Source: Nitrososphaerota archaeon
GTDB taxonomy: Archaea; Thermoproteota; Nitrososphaeria; Nitrososphaerales; Nitrosopumilaceae
Assembly (NCBI GenBank): GCA_028867755.1
Contig: JAGWFT010000001.1
Location: 536,727 to 600,726 of the forward strand
Length of the DNA: 64,000 nt
Reading direction: 5' to 3'
Part shown: positions 35,245 through 43,265 of the stretch, one piece after another
Layout of the letters: each line of letters starts with the position of its first letter
Position numbering within the stretch: the first letter of the stretch is position 1
Translations under genes and position numbers: made by a program
Notes under the pieces: generated by a model
The model's database searches: none
Told to the model about the DNA's origin: nothing
Seen by the model: only the letters and a program-made list of their open reading frames with translations

Positions 35245-35682
35245 ATGGCAAAATCCCCACTCGGTCTATTTGCAGGAAGAGTTCTTAGAGATAAAAGAAA
35301 GAAACAGAAATGGTCTATTGGAACTTACAAGAGGCGACAACTTGGACTGGATAAAAAGGCGAGTCCTCTTGGAGGTGCACCTCAAGCCCGTGGTATTGTA
35401 TTGGAAAAAGTGGGAATAGAAGCCAAACAACCGAACTCTGCTGTAAGAAAATGTGTACGTGTTCAACTCATAAAAAACGGTAAGACCGTAACTGCTTTCC
35501 TGCCAAAAGACGGTGCACTAAATTTTGTTGATGAACATGACGAAGTACATGTCGAAGGAATGGGTGCATCTATGGGAGGAGCAATGGGTGATATTCCGGG
35601 AGTAAGATGGAAAGTATTCAAGGTAAACGGCACTTCACTCAAAGAATTAGTTTATGGCAAGAAAGAAAAACCGAGAAGATAG
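35245..35682 (+). CDS. rps12: 30S ribosomal protein S12
   Basis: Decoding-centre protein, 145 aa. Conserved features are [21 protein letters not shown]-type text, [15 protein letters not shown] (the PNSA loop) and [20 protein letters not shown]. It starts 6 nt after nusA, with taatgaataatg spacing, and precedes rps7 by 3 nt. Confidence 0.97.
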   Translation: MAKSPLGLFAGRVLRDKRKKQKWSIGTYKRRQLGLDKKASPLGGAPQARGIVLEKVGIEAKQPNSAVRKCVRVQLIKNGKTVTAFLPKDGALNFVDEHDEVHVEGMGASMGGAMGDIPGVRWKVFKVNGTSLKELVYGKKEKPRR

Positions 35683-35685
35683 AAA

Positions 35686-36285
35686 ATGACTGAAACACAA
35701 AACCTTTTACTTTTCAGAAAATGGGATACATCCAAAATTGAGATTAAAGATCCTGGCCTGAAAAATGTCATCTCTCTAAAAAAGGAGATAATTCCTATGT
35801 CTTTTGGTCGCTCTGCACTGAAACGATTTAACAAAGCCGAAGTCAATATAGTGGAGAGACTTGTAAACAAACTATCTCATTTTGGAAAAAAATATGCAAA
35901 GAATACCGGTAGAATGGGTGGGAAAAAAATTCAGGCAATAAATACAGTCAAGGCAGCATTTGAGATAATGTATCTTAAAACAGGAAAAAATCCTGTTGAA
36001 GTCTTGATAAGGGCAGTGGAACATTCAGCCCCAAACGAAGATACGACAAGGATAGTATATGGTGGAACTGTATATCATGTTTCTGTAGATGTAGCTCCTC
36101 TTAGAAGAATTGATCTTGCTCTTAGATTTATAGCAGAAGGAGTAAGAGATGCATCATTTTCAAACCCAAAAGCAATAGAAGAAAACCTTGCAGACCACTT
36201 GATACTTGCTGCTTCAAATGATATGAATGCACCTTCTGTTAAAAAGAAAAACGAGCTAGAAAGAATTGCAATGGCCTCAAGATAG
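35686..36285 (+). CDS. rps7: 30S ribosomal protein S7
   Basis: Head-assembly protein of the small subunit, 199 aa. Typical are ERLVNKLSHFG, NPVEVLIRAVEHSAPNEDT, VDVAPLRRIDLALRFIAEG and LADHLILAASND near the C-terminus. It is the last gene of the polymerase operon. A T-rich run after the stop (catttttaaa) may end transcription before the convergent tRNA-Gln. Confidence 0.97.
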   Translation: MTETQNLLLFRKWDTSKIEIKDPGLKNVISLKKEIIPMSFGRSALKRFNKAEVNIVERLVNKLSHFGKKYAKNTGRMGGKKIQAINTVKAAFEIMYLKTGKNPVEVLIRAVEHSAPNEDTTRIVYGGTVYHVSVDVAPLRRIDLALRFIAEGVRDASFSNPKAIEENLADHLILAASNDMNAPSVKKKNELERIAMASR

Positions 36286-36304
36286 GGGCATTTTTAAAAA
36301 AAGA

Positions 36305-36408
36305 TAGCCCGAGGCAGATTCGAACTGCCGTCTCCAGGTGTCCTCTCATAAGATCCAGAGCCTGGAATCCCTAGCCCAAAAATTGTTTGGCCACTAGACT
36401 ATCGGGCT
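36305..36408 (-). tRNA. tRNA-Gln (anticodon CTG) with two apparent introns
   Basis: The minus strand reads acceptor AGCCCGA...TCGGGCT with discriminator A and T arm GGCAG-TTCGAAT-CTGCC. The anticodon stem CCAGG/CCTGG encloses CTCTGG, a 15-nt insert and A, i.e. a canonical intron after position 37 and anticodon CTG. The D arm GTCT-AGTGGCCAA...GGAT holds a further 16-nt insert (starts ACAATTTTTGGG). Removing both leaves exactly 73 nt with all arms paired. CCA is not encoded. Confidence 0.85.
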
Positions 36409-36427
36409 ACCGAAACGAGTGGTATAT

Positions 36428-36445
36428 GTTGAGAATATAATTATT
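36428..36445. promoter_or_regulatory. AT-rich promoter between tRNA-Gln and the aldo/keto reductase
   Basis: The sequence gttgagaatataattatt has a TATA-like core about 28 nt from the tRNA-Gln 5' end (minus) and 15-25 nt from the ATG at 36455 (plus). It may hold two overlapping divergent promoters. Confidence 0.45.
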
Positions 36446-36454
36446 ATTGTTGGT

Positions 36455-37468
36455 ATGTCCCAACCTCAAAAAATGTTCCAATTGACATTAGGACTGAAAA
36501 TTTGCCGTATCATAAACGGCATGTGGCAAGTAGCAGGAGGTCATGGTCAAATCAATCCAGAATCTGCTATCTCTGATATGTTATCGTATCATGATTCTGG
36601 TTTTACAACATGGGACTTGGCAGATATTTATGGACCGGCAGAAGAATACATTGGAGAATTCAGAAGAAGACTTGTAAGGAATAAAGGTGAAACAGAACTT
36701 GACAATTCCAAGGCATTCACAAAATTTGTTCCAAATCCGGGACCTATGACCAGAACTATAGTGGAACATTACATAGATAAATCAATTCGTAGAATGAATG
36801 TAAAAACAATAGATGTTGTACAATTTCATTGGTGGGATTATAACGATACGCGTTATCTTGATGCTTTACATCATCTTTCAAAGATTTGTGATGAGGGAAA
36901 AATAAAACACATAGCATTGACAAATTTTGATACAGAAAGGGTAAAGACCATGGTAGAAAATGGATTTAAACTGGTATCAAATCAGGTGCAATATTCTATA
37001 ATAGATCAGAGACCTGAAGTTAAGATGTCTACATTATGTCAAAAACATGGAATTAAGTTATTGACATATGGAACTCTACTTGGTGGATTTTTGTCTGAAA
37101 AATATCTAGGAAAACTAGAACCAACAAGATCTCAACTTGATACATCGAGTTTACAAAAATATATGCACATGATTGATGTATGGGGTGGATGGAATTTATT
37201 TCAAGAGTTACTTGTTGTACTTGATAACATAGCAAAGAAGCATCATGTTAGTATAGCAAATGTTGCAACAAGATATATCTTGAATAAACCTACAGTAGCA
37301 GGTGTAATAATTGGGGTACGACTGGGTATTATAGAACACAAGTCAGATAATGAGAGAGTCTTTGGACTACAACTAGACAAAGAAGATGTTGATATTATAA
37401 AATCAGTAACATCGAGATCTCAAGATTTGTACGAAAGAATTGGAGATTGTGGTGATGAATATAGGTAA
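36455..37468 (+). CDS. Aldo/keto reductase
   Basis: NAD(P)H-dependent oxidoreductase with a TIM-barrel, 337 aa from ATG 36455. The catalytic tetrad fits: Asp and Tyr in WDLADIYGPAEEYIG, Lys in FTKFVPNPG and His in VVQFHWWDY. ADP-binding residues lie near the C-terminus (VAGVIIGVRLG). An in-frame GTG at 36419 would start inside the AT-rich promoter, so the ATG is preferred. The physiological substrate is unknown. Confidence 0.87.
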   Translation: MSQPQKMFQLTLGLKICRIINGMWQVAGGHGQINPESAISDMLSYHDSGFTTWDLADIYGPAEEYIGEFRRRLVRNKGETELDNSKAFTKFVPNPGPMTRTIVEHYIDKSIRRMNVKTIDVVQFHWWDYNDTRYLDALHHLSKICDEGKIKHIALTNFDTERVKTMVENGFKLVSNQVQYSIIDQRPEVKMSTLCQKHGIKLLTYGTLLGGFLSEKYLGKLEPTRSQLDTSSLQKYMHMIDVWGGWNLFQELLVVLDNIAKKHHVSIANVATRYILNKPTVAGVIIGVRLGIIEHKSDNERVFGLQLDKEDVDIIKSVTSRSQDLYERIGDCGDEYR

Positions 37469-37524
37469 TTATCAAACAATGACAGAAATTATGTGCTTGA
37501 TAGAATCTCAGATTAAGAATTAAA

Positions 37525-38166
37525 TTATTTCCTACGTATCAAATCAAGACGTGAAAACATTGGATTCAGATATTTACTAGCTCCTACTATGATGGCACTT
37601 ACGCCAGTGCCCACAAGTATTCCTCCTACTACATCAAGTGGATAGTGATTACCCACATAAATCCTTGAATAAATTACCAATAAAGCTTCAGTTACAAGTA
37701 TCAATGATGTAATAATTTTTTTTCTTTGATTAAATCTTGCAAGTACAATGAATGCACCAGCAGAAACAATTAGTGCATGACCCGAAGGAAAAGATGGATC
37801 ACTATCTCCTTTTACTAATAGATTATCAGATGTTAATGGTATTGGTCTTGGTCTGTTAATTTCATCTTTTAGAGCTGTTCCAAGAGGTATTAAGATGATA
37901 AATGCTATGACCAGTAGAACAGCAGTTCTACGTCCTTCCTTACCCCCAAATACAAAAAGTAATGCAGTTGTTGCTATCCATACTACTTCTCTGCCATATT
38001 TTGTAAAATCAATCATTATTTGGTTGACGATTTTATCGTGTGGAATATTTATTACTGTAAATGCAGTGTAATCCCACTTTGTAATCTGGAAATCATTATA
38101 TGTTATTAACAAAGCAAGAATTGCAAATCCTGCAAATAATAACATGCCAGCAATGTAATACTTCAT
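37525..38166 (-). CDS. PAP2-family membrane phosphatase
   Basis: Membrane phosphatase acting on lipid or isoprenyl pyrophosphates, 213 aa. The three family motifs are present: LKDEINRPRP (K-x6-RP), DPSFPSGHAL (PSGH) and SRIYVGNHYPLDVVGG (SR-x5-H-x3-D). About five to six membrane helices are seen, with the first at residues 5-24. It could recycle polyprenyl carriers for surface glycans or act in lipid synthesis. Confidence 0.9.
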   Translation of the reverse strand: MKYYIAGMLLFAGFAILALLITYNDFQITKWDYTAFTVINIPHDKIVNQIMIDFTKYGREVVWIATTALLFVFGGKEGRRTAVLLVIAFIILIPLGTALKDEINRPRPIPLTSDNLLVKGDSDPSFPSGHALIVSAGAFIVLARFNQRKKIITSLILVTEALLVIYSRIYVGNHYPLDVVGGILVGTGVSAIIVGASKYLNPMFSRLDLIRRK

Positions 38167-38261
38167 TTAGATACAATCTGAAACGACATTATAAAATCTA
38201 ATGAAACATCTAAAACTATTTTGAACATGTATGAATTTGATTATTATTTTTATCATGGAAT

Positions 38262-38582
38262 CTACTTTGTACTGGCCTCACGAACAGCCGTTGCGTAGTC
38301 GCAATCTGCTCTGAGTCTCATATATGGAATGAGTCTATAGTGAATAGAATACAGGTCTTTTTCCTTGTATAGTATTCCTTTTAACAAAAGCGAAACAAAT
38401 CCACCAGCTATGCGAGATGATGGAATACTTAGCTCTTTGCAAACTAAATCTCGCTTTTTCTTATATTGTTCTAAAGTAAAACTCACATTATCTATTTCTA
38501 AAATCAATGGCCACATCACTTTCTCCCACACCAGTCTTCTATTTTGAGTGGCAGAAGCGTACTTTCCTTTCTCATTTAGCAT
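38262..38582 (-). CDS. Hypothetical protein, about 106 aa
   Basis: Not recognised. A basic, helical soluble protein with paired segments VSFTLEQYKKKRDLVCKEL and SSRIAGGFVSLLLKGILYK, the latter like a helix-turn-helix. An upstream in-frame TTG lies at 38588; the ATG at 38582 is preferred. It is divergent from the cysteine-cluster gene, with 38 nt between starts. Confidence 0.6.
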   Translation of the reverse strand: MLNEKGKYASATQNRRLVWEKVMWPLILEIDNVSFTLEQYKKKRDLVCKELSIPSSRIAGGFVSLLLKGILYKEKDLYSIHYRLIPYMRLRADCDYATAVREASTK

Positions 38583-38620
38583 TAACAACGTTCAAAAGTC
38601 TAGTCTCAATTTATTGGTTG

Positions 38621-39325
38621 ATGCAATCTAAAATCGAAGAATCTCTAGAATTGCTATCAAAAGACTGGAAGATTGAAACAATAATACATGACTTTATTTT
38701 GGGTAAAAGAAGTGATGCATCAGATTTTCAAATAAAAGTAAATGATGTGATATTTCACATACCGTATCTTTCTTTAGATAACGGTTATGTACTTTGGAAA
38801 TGCTACTGGCCTGAATGTAATAACTGTTGTCGCAGACAAGGAAGGCTACCACTTACCTCAAATGATTTGATAACGATAAGCAAGAATATGAAGTACAACA
38901 AAGTTTCTGATTTTGTAAAAAATGAAACTAATGTAACCACATGGGAAGAAAAGAGTCCTACTGGTAATTCCATAGTGATGACCATGATTAATCTTAAGCG
39001 AAAAAGTGATGAAACAGAAGCAGAAGATGGTACATATATCAAATGTAGGTTTTTAGATCAAAAAGGATACTGTGGTTTACATCCTTCAAGACCAGGTGTG
39101 TGTTATCTTTATCCATTTTCATCATGGCTTGAAAATGAAAAAGGCAGAGCAAGAGTGCATGCAACATTTCAATTTACCGGTGATTGTCCTGGGTTTTACT
39201 TTGGAAAATCTACTGATGAAATGAGAAATATTCTTACAGAATATTCTAAAATTATTTATGATTACACCATGAGCTCAAACAGAACAACTCGTGAAAATCT
39301 CGGCTATGTAAGTATGGGCTTTTAG
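38621..39325 (+). CDS. YkgJ-family cysteine-cluster protein
   Basis: About 234 aa from ATG 38621. An upstream GTG or ATG extension to 38507 would overlap the divergent gene and is not used. Cysteines cluster in WKCYWPECNNCCRRQG (C-x5-C-x2-CC) and later in IKCRFLDQKGYCGLHP and GVCYLYPF. This is the UPF0153/YkgJ pattern thought to bind zinc or an Fe-S cluster. The function of the family is unsettled. The 3' end overlaps the reductase gene by 4 nt (TTAG). Confidence 0.82.
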   Translation: MQSKIEESLELLSKDWKIETIIHDFILGKRSDASDFQIKVNDVIFHIPYLSLDNGYVLWKCYWPECNNCCRRQGRLPLTSNDLITISKNMKYNKVSDFVKNETNVTTWEEKSPTGNSIVMTMINLKRKSDETEAEDGTYIKCRFLDQKGYCGLHPSRPGVCYLYPFSSWLENEKGRARVHATFQFTGDCPGFYFGKSTDEMRNILTEYSKIIYDYTMSSNRTTRENLGYVSMGF

Positions 39326-40329
39326 GCTCGTGCTACCTTCATCATATCGGCCATTCGTATCTCCATTCCAAATCTCCATTCGTTTTTCTTCATATATCTG
39401 TAAATTGATATGAGATCTGCGAAATTCTTTAGCATTCCAAACCTACTGTCCATCTTGCTTCTAACAAAAGATAACACTCTGGAATATATCGCAAATTTTT
39501 CTAATACCTTCTGACGATATCTTTCATTATTTCCAATATTCTCAACAAATATGTCTGCACATGTCATACTCGGAATAATTCCTTCTCCAAGTAGAGGATA
39601 TACAGTACCTATAGACTCTCCAACTCCAACTACTTTGCCATGATAAAATGGTTCACACATGTCAGGTGTAGCTAACCGAATAGGCCTTCCCACAGTCTTT
39701 ATGACTTTGCCTCCGTATTTCTTTAAGAATGCATTAGTTTCCTCAACATGATTTCTATTTTTATCACCAGCACCTATATGTGCTATATTTTTCCCTAATG
39801 GAAAATACCAGAAATAGCCGCTCATGGATGAGAAAGGCTTGAGATAAAAATCATCAAAAGGAACACCATTCTCATACTGAACCTTATATTGAAAAGTTGG
39901 CAAATGAAAATCATTCGCAAGTCTTGGAAGATAAGATCTGTGAAAACCTGTGGAGTCTATGATTATGTCAAACTCTGATTCCAAATCTGCAATCTTTGGA
40001 GCACTTCCATAATGAATCTTGCAGTCTTTTGACATGTCCTTTATCAAACCAATTTTGTTGTATGTACACAGCCCCATCAATTTGATAGTAAATCGCTCAG
40101 AGTTCATGTTTATGTACATTTTTTTTCCGTCATGTATCAGATAGTCATTAAAATCAAGACTGCATTTTTTTGCAAACTCTTCCATTGGGCGTTTTGTGGT
40201 GCCCCATGCACATATAGAATCATGATTTTCCTCTGTAGATCTTTCAAAACCGACCACTTCGTGTTGATTTTTCAATCTTCCAAGAAGATAGGCACCGGCA
40301 ACTCCTACACCGACAACAGCTATTTTCAA
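39322..40329 (-). CDS. FAD-dependent oxidoreductase, geranylgeranyl reductase-like
   Basis: 335 aa. The FAD-binding Rossmann motif is IAVVGVGVAGAYLLGRL (residues 3-19). The second FAD segment is GKVVGVGESIGTVYPLLGEGI (about 232-252), typical of geranylgeranyl reductases, which saturate isoprenoid chains of archaeal lipids. The C-terminus is basic and helical. It may reduce lipid chains or the side chain of a quinone; the substrate is uncertain. Confidence 0.8.
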   Translation of the reverse strand: MKIAVVGVGVAGAYLLGRLKNQHEVVGFERSTEENHDSICAWGTTKRPMEEFAKKCSLDFNDYLIHDGKKMYINMNSERFTIKLMGLCTYNKIGLIKDMSKDCKIHYGSAPKIADLESEFDIIIDSTGFHRSYLPRLANDFHLPTFQYKVQYENGVPFDDFYLKPFSSMSGYFWYFPLGKNIAHIGAGDKNRNHVEETNAFLKKYGGKVIKTVGRPIRLATPDMCEPFYHGKVVGVGESIGTVYPLLGEGIIPSMTCADIFVENIGNNERYRQKVLEKFAIYSRVLSFVRSKMDSRFGMLKNFADLISIYRYMKKNEWRFGMEIRMADMMKVARA

Positions 40330-40376
40330 ACTAGCTTATACCTAGAATCACCTAATAAAAAGATTGTACGCATTCA

Positions 40377-43265
40377 TCATTCTATTAGTATGGCAGGCTT
40401 GTATGGTCTTGCAGTCCTAGACTTGTTTTTTGGATCATACTTGTTTTGATCAGACTCAGAAAAGATCTGAACCTTTATTTCATATTCATTTTTTATCAAT
40501 GATTCTAATTCAGACAACATCTTTATTTCGTCAACAAGACTCACTTTATTTTTAGAGTCTCTATCATCTTGAGGATCTGATAAAATATCATTAACTGTCT
40601 TCTTGACAAAATCCGGGTCTTTTTTAATCTCTTCAGTCTCTTTATCAGATATAAGCAATTTTATCAAGCTACCAATGTTGACACCGCCACTTGTGATTTT
40701 CTCTAGAATTTTCTTATAGGCTTTTACTTTCCATGGCGCAGATGTGTATATGGTTATTTTCTTTGGGTTCATTTTTGTTACTTTGATTATATTTTTGATA
40801 TCCTCTAATGTTGATCTCAGAAGAGTTTCGGATTGTATTGCAAGTAAATCAATTTTTGTTTCATTTGGAGTTGGCCAAGAAGATTTTGACACTAACCCTG
40901 AATTTCCAAGTCTTGACCACATCTCTTCGGAAATATATGGTGCAAAGGGAGACATCATTGCAACTCTTGCAGAAAATACTCCATGCAGAATTCCTAAATG
41001 ATCCGTTCTATTTTTTGCCTCAACCCGTTTAAGATACCATTGCAAATCAGAGTCAAACTCATATAAAATATAATGAAGAGCTTCTCTTAATCTCATTTTT
41101 TGAATAGAATAAGTTGCTTTAGAAATCAATTGTTGTAAACGACTCTGAATCCATCTGTCTTCTTGTGTAAGGGTTGTCTCATTTGCAGTCTTGTATTTGG
41201 TGCATTCATCAAGCATATATTCGAGCTTACTTTTGATGCCGCGTACTGCTTCTTGGTTGAAATCTGCGTCTTGCAATAGCTCTGCAGAAATTAAAATTGC
41301 AAGCCTAATGGAATCTGCACCATGTGTTTTGATTGCATCTCTCAACGGTATTATATTGCCCATCGATTTTGACATCTTTTTACCATCCATCAAAACTGAA
41401 CCATTAACCACTATTTCTTCAGGCCAATATTTTTTTGGAAATATTGCTAGATGATTAAAAATAAAAAATGTCAAGTGATTTGGTACAAGATCCCTTCCTG
41501 AATGTCTTGCATTAACTGGATAATAATACTGAAATTCTTTTTTAATACTCTCCAATCTCTCAGAAACTATTTTAGAATCTGACGAGACCTGCTCAGATTT
41601 TCCCTTGTCAAGAAATATGTAATCAAAAAATGAATCAGATATGTGTTCTGAATTTATCTGATTAGCATTGACATATTTTGCTATGATGTAGTAAGCCATG
41701 TAGATGACAGAATCTGACAAACTCTCTATTATCCAATTTTTATCCCAAGGTAATTTTGTTCCAAGGCCATGTTGTCTGGCACATGCCCTTTCTTTGAGCC
41801 AGTCTACTACGTGATTGAACTCATTTCTGATCTCTTCGGGAAGTATCTTCATCTCATTTATCCAAGAATGAACTTTTTCTTTCCATTCTGGATTTGAGTA
41901 ATTGAGGAACCATTGATTATCCAAAAGCTTGACTACACATTCAGCTCCACATCTGCATCTTACAGGACTTTCGTTTAGTTCATACAGGATGTCTGCATTA
42001 CCATTTCCAAGAATCCATTTCTTAACCTCTTCCTTTGCATCAGTGACTGTTTTTTGAGCAAACCTGCCAGTATTTTGTTTGAGTTTTCCGCTATAGAATT
42101 CTTTTGCATAAAGTTCCTTAGTAGCTTCTTCCAACTTTGGATTATTTTGATTGTCTATGCCAAGTTTTTGAATTAAATCCCTTGCAGGAATATCGCTATA
42201 TCCTTCTGTCTCAATTATGGAAATGGGTTTGATCTCTGAAAGAAAAGGTAAATTTGTATACTTATCCATGTTCTTTTTCAAATCCTCTAGTGCTTGATAG
42301 TCAAATGGAGCATGAGCAGGCACTGACATTACAAGACCAGTACCATTATCGCTTTCTACAAACGTAGCAGGTAGTATGAAGATATCCTTATTTCTTTCTG
42401 GAATTTTTATTTTTCTGCCTACAAGTTCAGCTCCTGTTATATTTCCAATCTTTGTTATTTTCTTATTTAGGAATCCTAACTTTGTAGCACATTCTGAGCT
42501 GATTACCCACTCCTCATTATCGACTTTTGTAATCTCATAATTGACATCTGGATTTACCCAAAGATTAGTTACGCCAAATATTGTCTCTGGACGTAGAGTA
42601 GCGATTGGTAAAACATACTTGTCATCTCTGAATTTAATAACTGTGTATTCTGTAAAACTCGGTTCTACATCCCCTAGAGTATCATGTTGGGACACAGGAT
42701 TCTGATCTTTTGGGCACCATCCTACTGGGTGTGTTCCTTGAATGACAAGACCATTTTCTTTTAATTTTTTAAACTGCCATTCTATGAATTTATTGTAAAA
42801 GGGATCTATAGTAGTGAATTCTCGCCTCCAATCTATTGAATATCCCATCTCTATCATACCAGCTTTAATCTCTTGATGAAAATAATCTGCAATTTTTACA
42901 GGCTCTGAGAATTCTCTTATTTTTTCATCGGGAACTTTATATAATGTTCGAAATGCATCGATGAGATTCTTATCATTTTCTTGTACTCTTCTGGCCATAC
43001 CAAGAATTGGGGTTCCAGTATAATGAAATCCCATTGGAAATAATACGTTATATCCAGACATCCGCATGAATCTTGCATGGACATCAGCTAACGTGTATGT
43101 TCTACCATGTCCTATGTGTTGTGGTGAATTGGGGTAAGGATAGGCTACAGTTACAAAGAATTTCTTTCTTGCATCAGGATCACTCTCAAATTGTTTTTCT
43201 GCATGCCATTTTTGTCTCCATTTCTCTTCTATTGATATCCAATCCATCGTTTTGTCACTTTCCAA
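40377..43265 (-). CDS. leuS: Leucyl-tRNA synthetase
   Basis: Class I synthetase, 962 aa, archaeal/eukaryotic type. The HIGH motif is PQHIGHGRTY (residues 48-57). The CP1 editing domain includes NGTGLVMSVPAHAPFD (about 310-325). The KMSKS loop is DGKKMSKSMGN (about 650). A zinc-type CRCGAEC is at about 437. The C-terminal domain has IKVTKMNPKKITIY. It overlaps alaS by 11 nt, so the two are co-transcribed. Confidence 0.97.
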   Translation of the reverse strand: MESDKTMDWISIEEKWRQKWHAEKQFESDPDARKKFFVTVAYPYPNSPQHIGHGRTYTLADVHARFMRMSGYNVLFPMGFHYTGTPILGMARRVQENDKNLIDAFRTLYKVPDEKIREFSEPVKIADYFHQEIKAGMIEMGYSIDWRREFTTIDPFYNKFIEWQFKKLKENGLVIQGTHPVGWCPKDQNPVSQHDTLGDVEPSFTEYTVIKFRDDKYVLPIATLRPETIFGVTNLWVNPDVNYEITKVDNEEWVISSECATKLGFLNKKITKIGNITGAELVGRKIKIPERNKDIFILPATFVESDNGTGLVMSVPAHAPFDYQALEDLKKNMDKYTNLPFLSEIKPISIIETEGYSDIPARDLIQKLGIDNQNNPKLEEATKELYAKEFYSGKLKQNTGRFAQKTVTDAKEEVKKWILGNGNADILYELNESPVRCRCGAECVVKLLDNQWFLNYSNPEWKEKVHSWINEMKILPEEIRNEFNHVVDWLKERACARQHGLGTKLPWDKNWIIESLSDSVIYMAYYIIAKYVNANQINSEHISDSFFDYIFLDKGKSEQVSSDSKIVSERLESIKKEFQYYYPVNARHSGRDLVPNHLTFFIFNHLAIFPKKYWPEEIVVNGSVLMDGKKMSKSMGNIIPLRDAIKTHGADSIRLAILISAELLQDADFNQEAVRGIKSKLEYMLDECTKYKTANETTLTQEDRWIQSRLQQLISKATYSIQKMRLREALHYILYEFDSDLQWYLKRVEAKNRTDHLGILHGVFSARVAMMSPFAPYISEEMWSRLGNSGLVSKSSWPTPNETKIDLLAIQSETLLRSTLEDIKNIIKVTKMNPKKITIYTSAPWKVKAYKKILEKITSGGVNIGSLIKLLISDKETEEIKKDPDFVKKTVNDILSDPQDDRDSKNKVSLVDEIKMLSELESLIKNEYEIKVQIFSESDQNKYDPKNKSRTARPYKPAILIE

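Noticed and set aside
38507-38620. N-terminal extension of the cysteine-cluster gene
   Set aside because: It would overlap the divergent 38262-38582 gene by 76 nt and has no counterpart in the family; ATG 38621 is sufficient.
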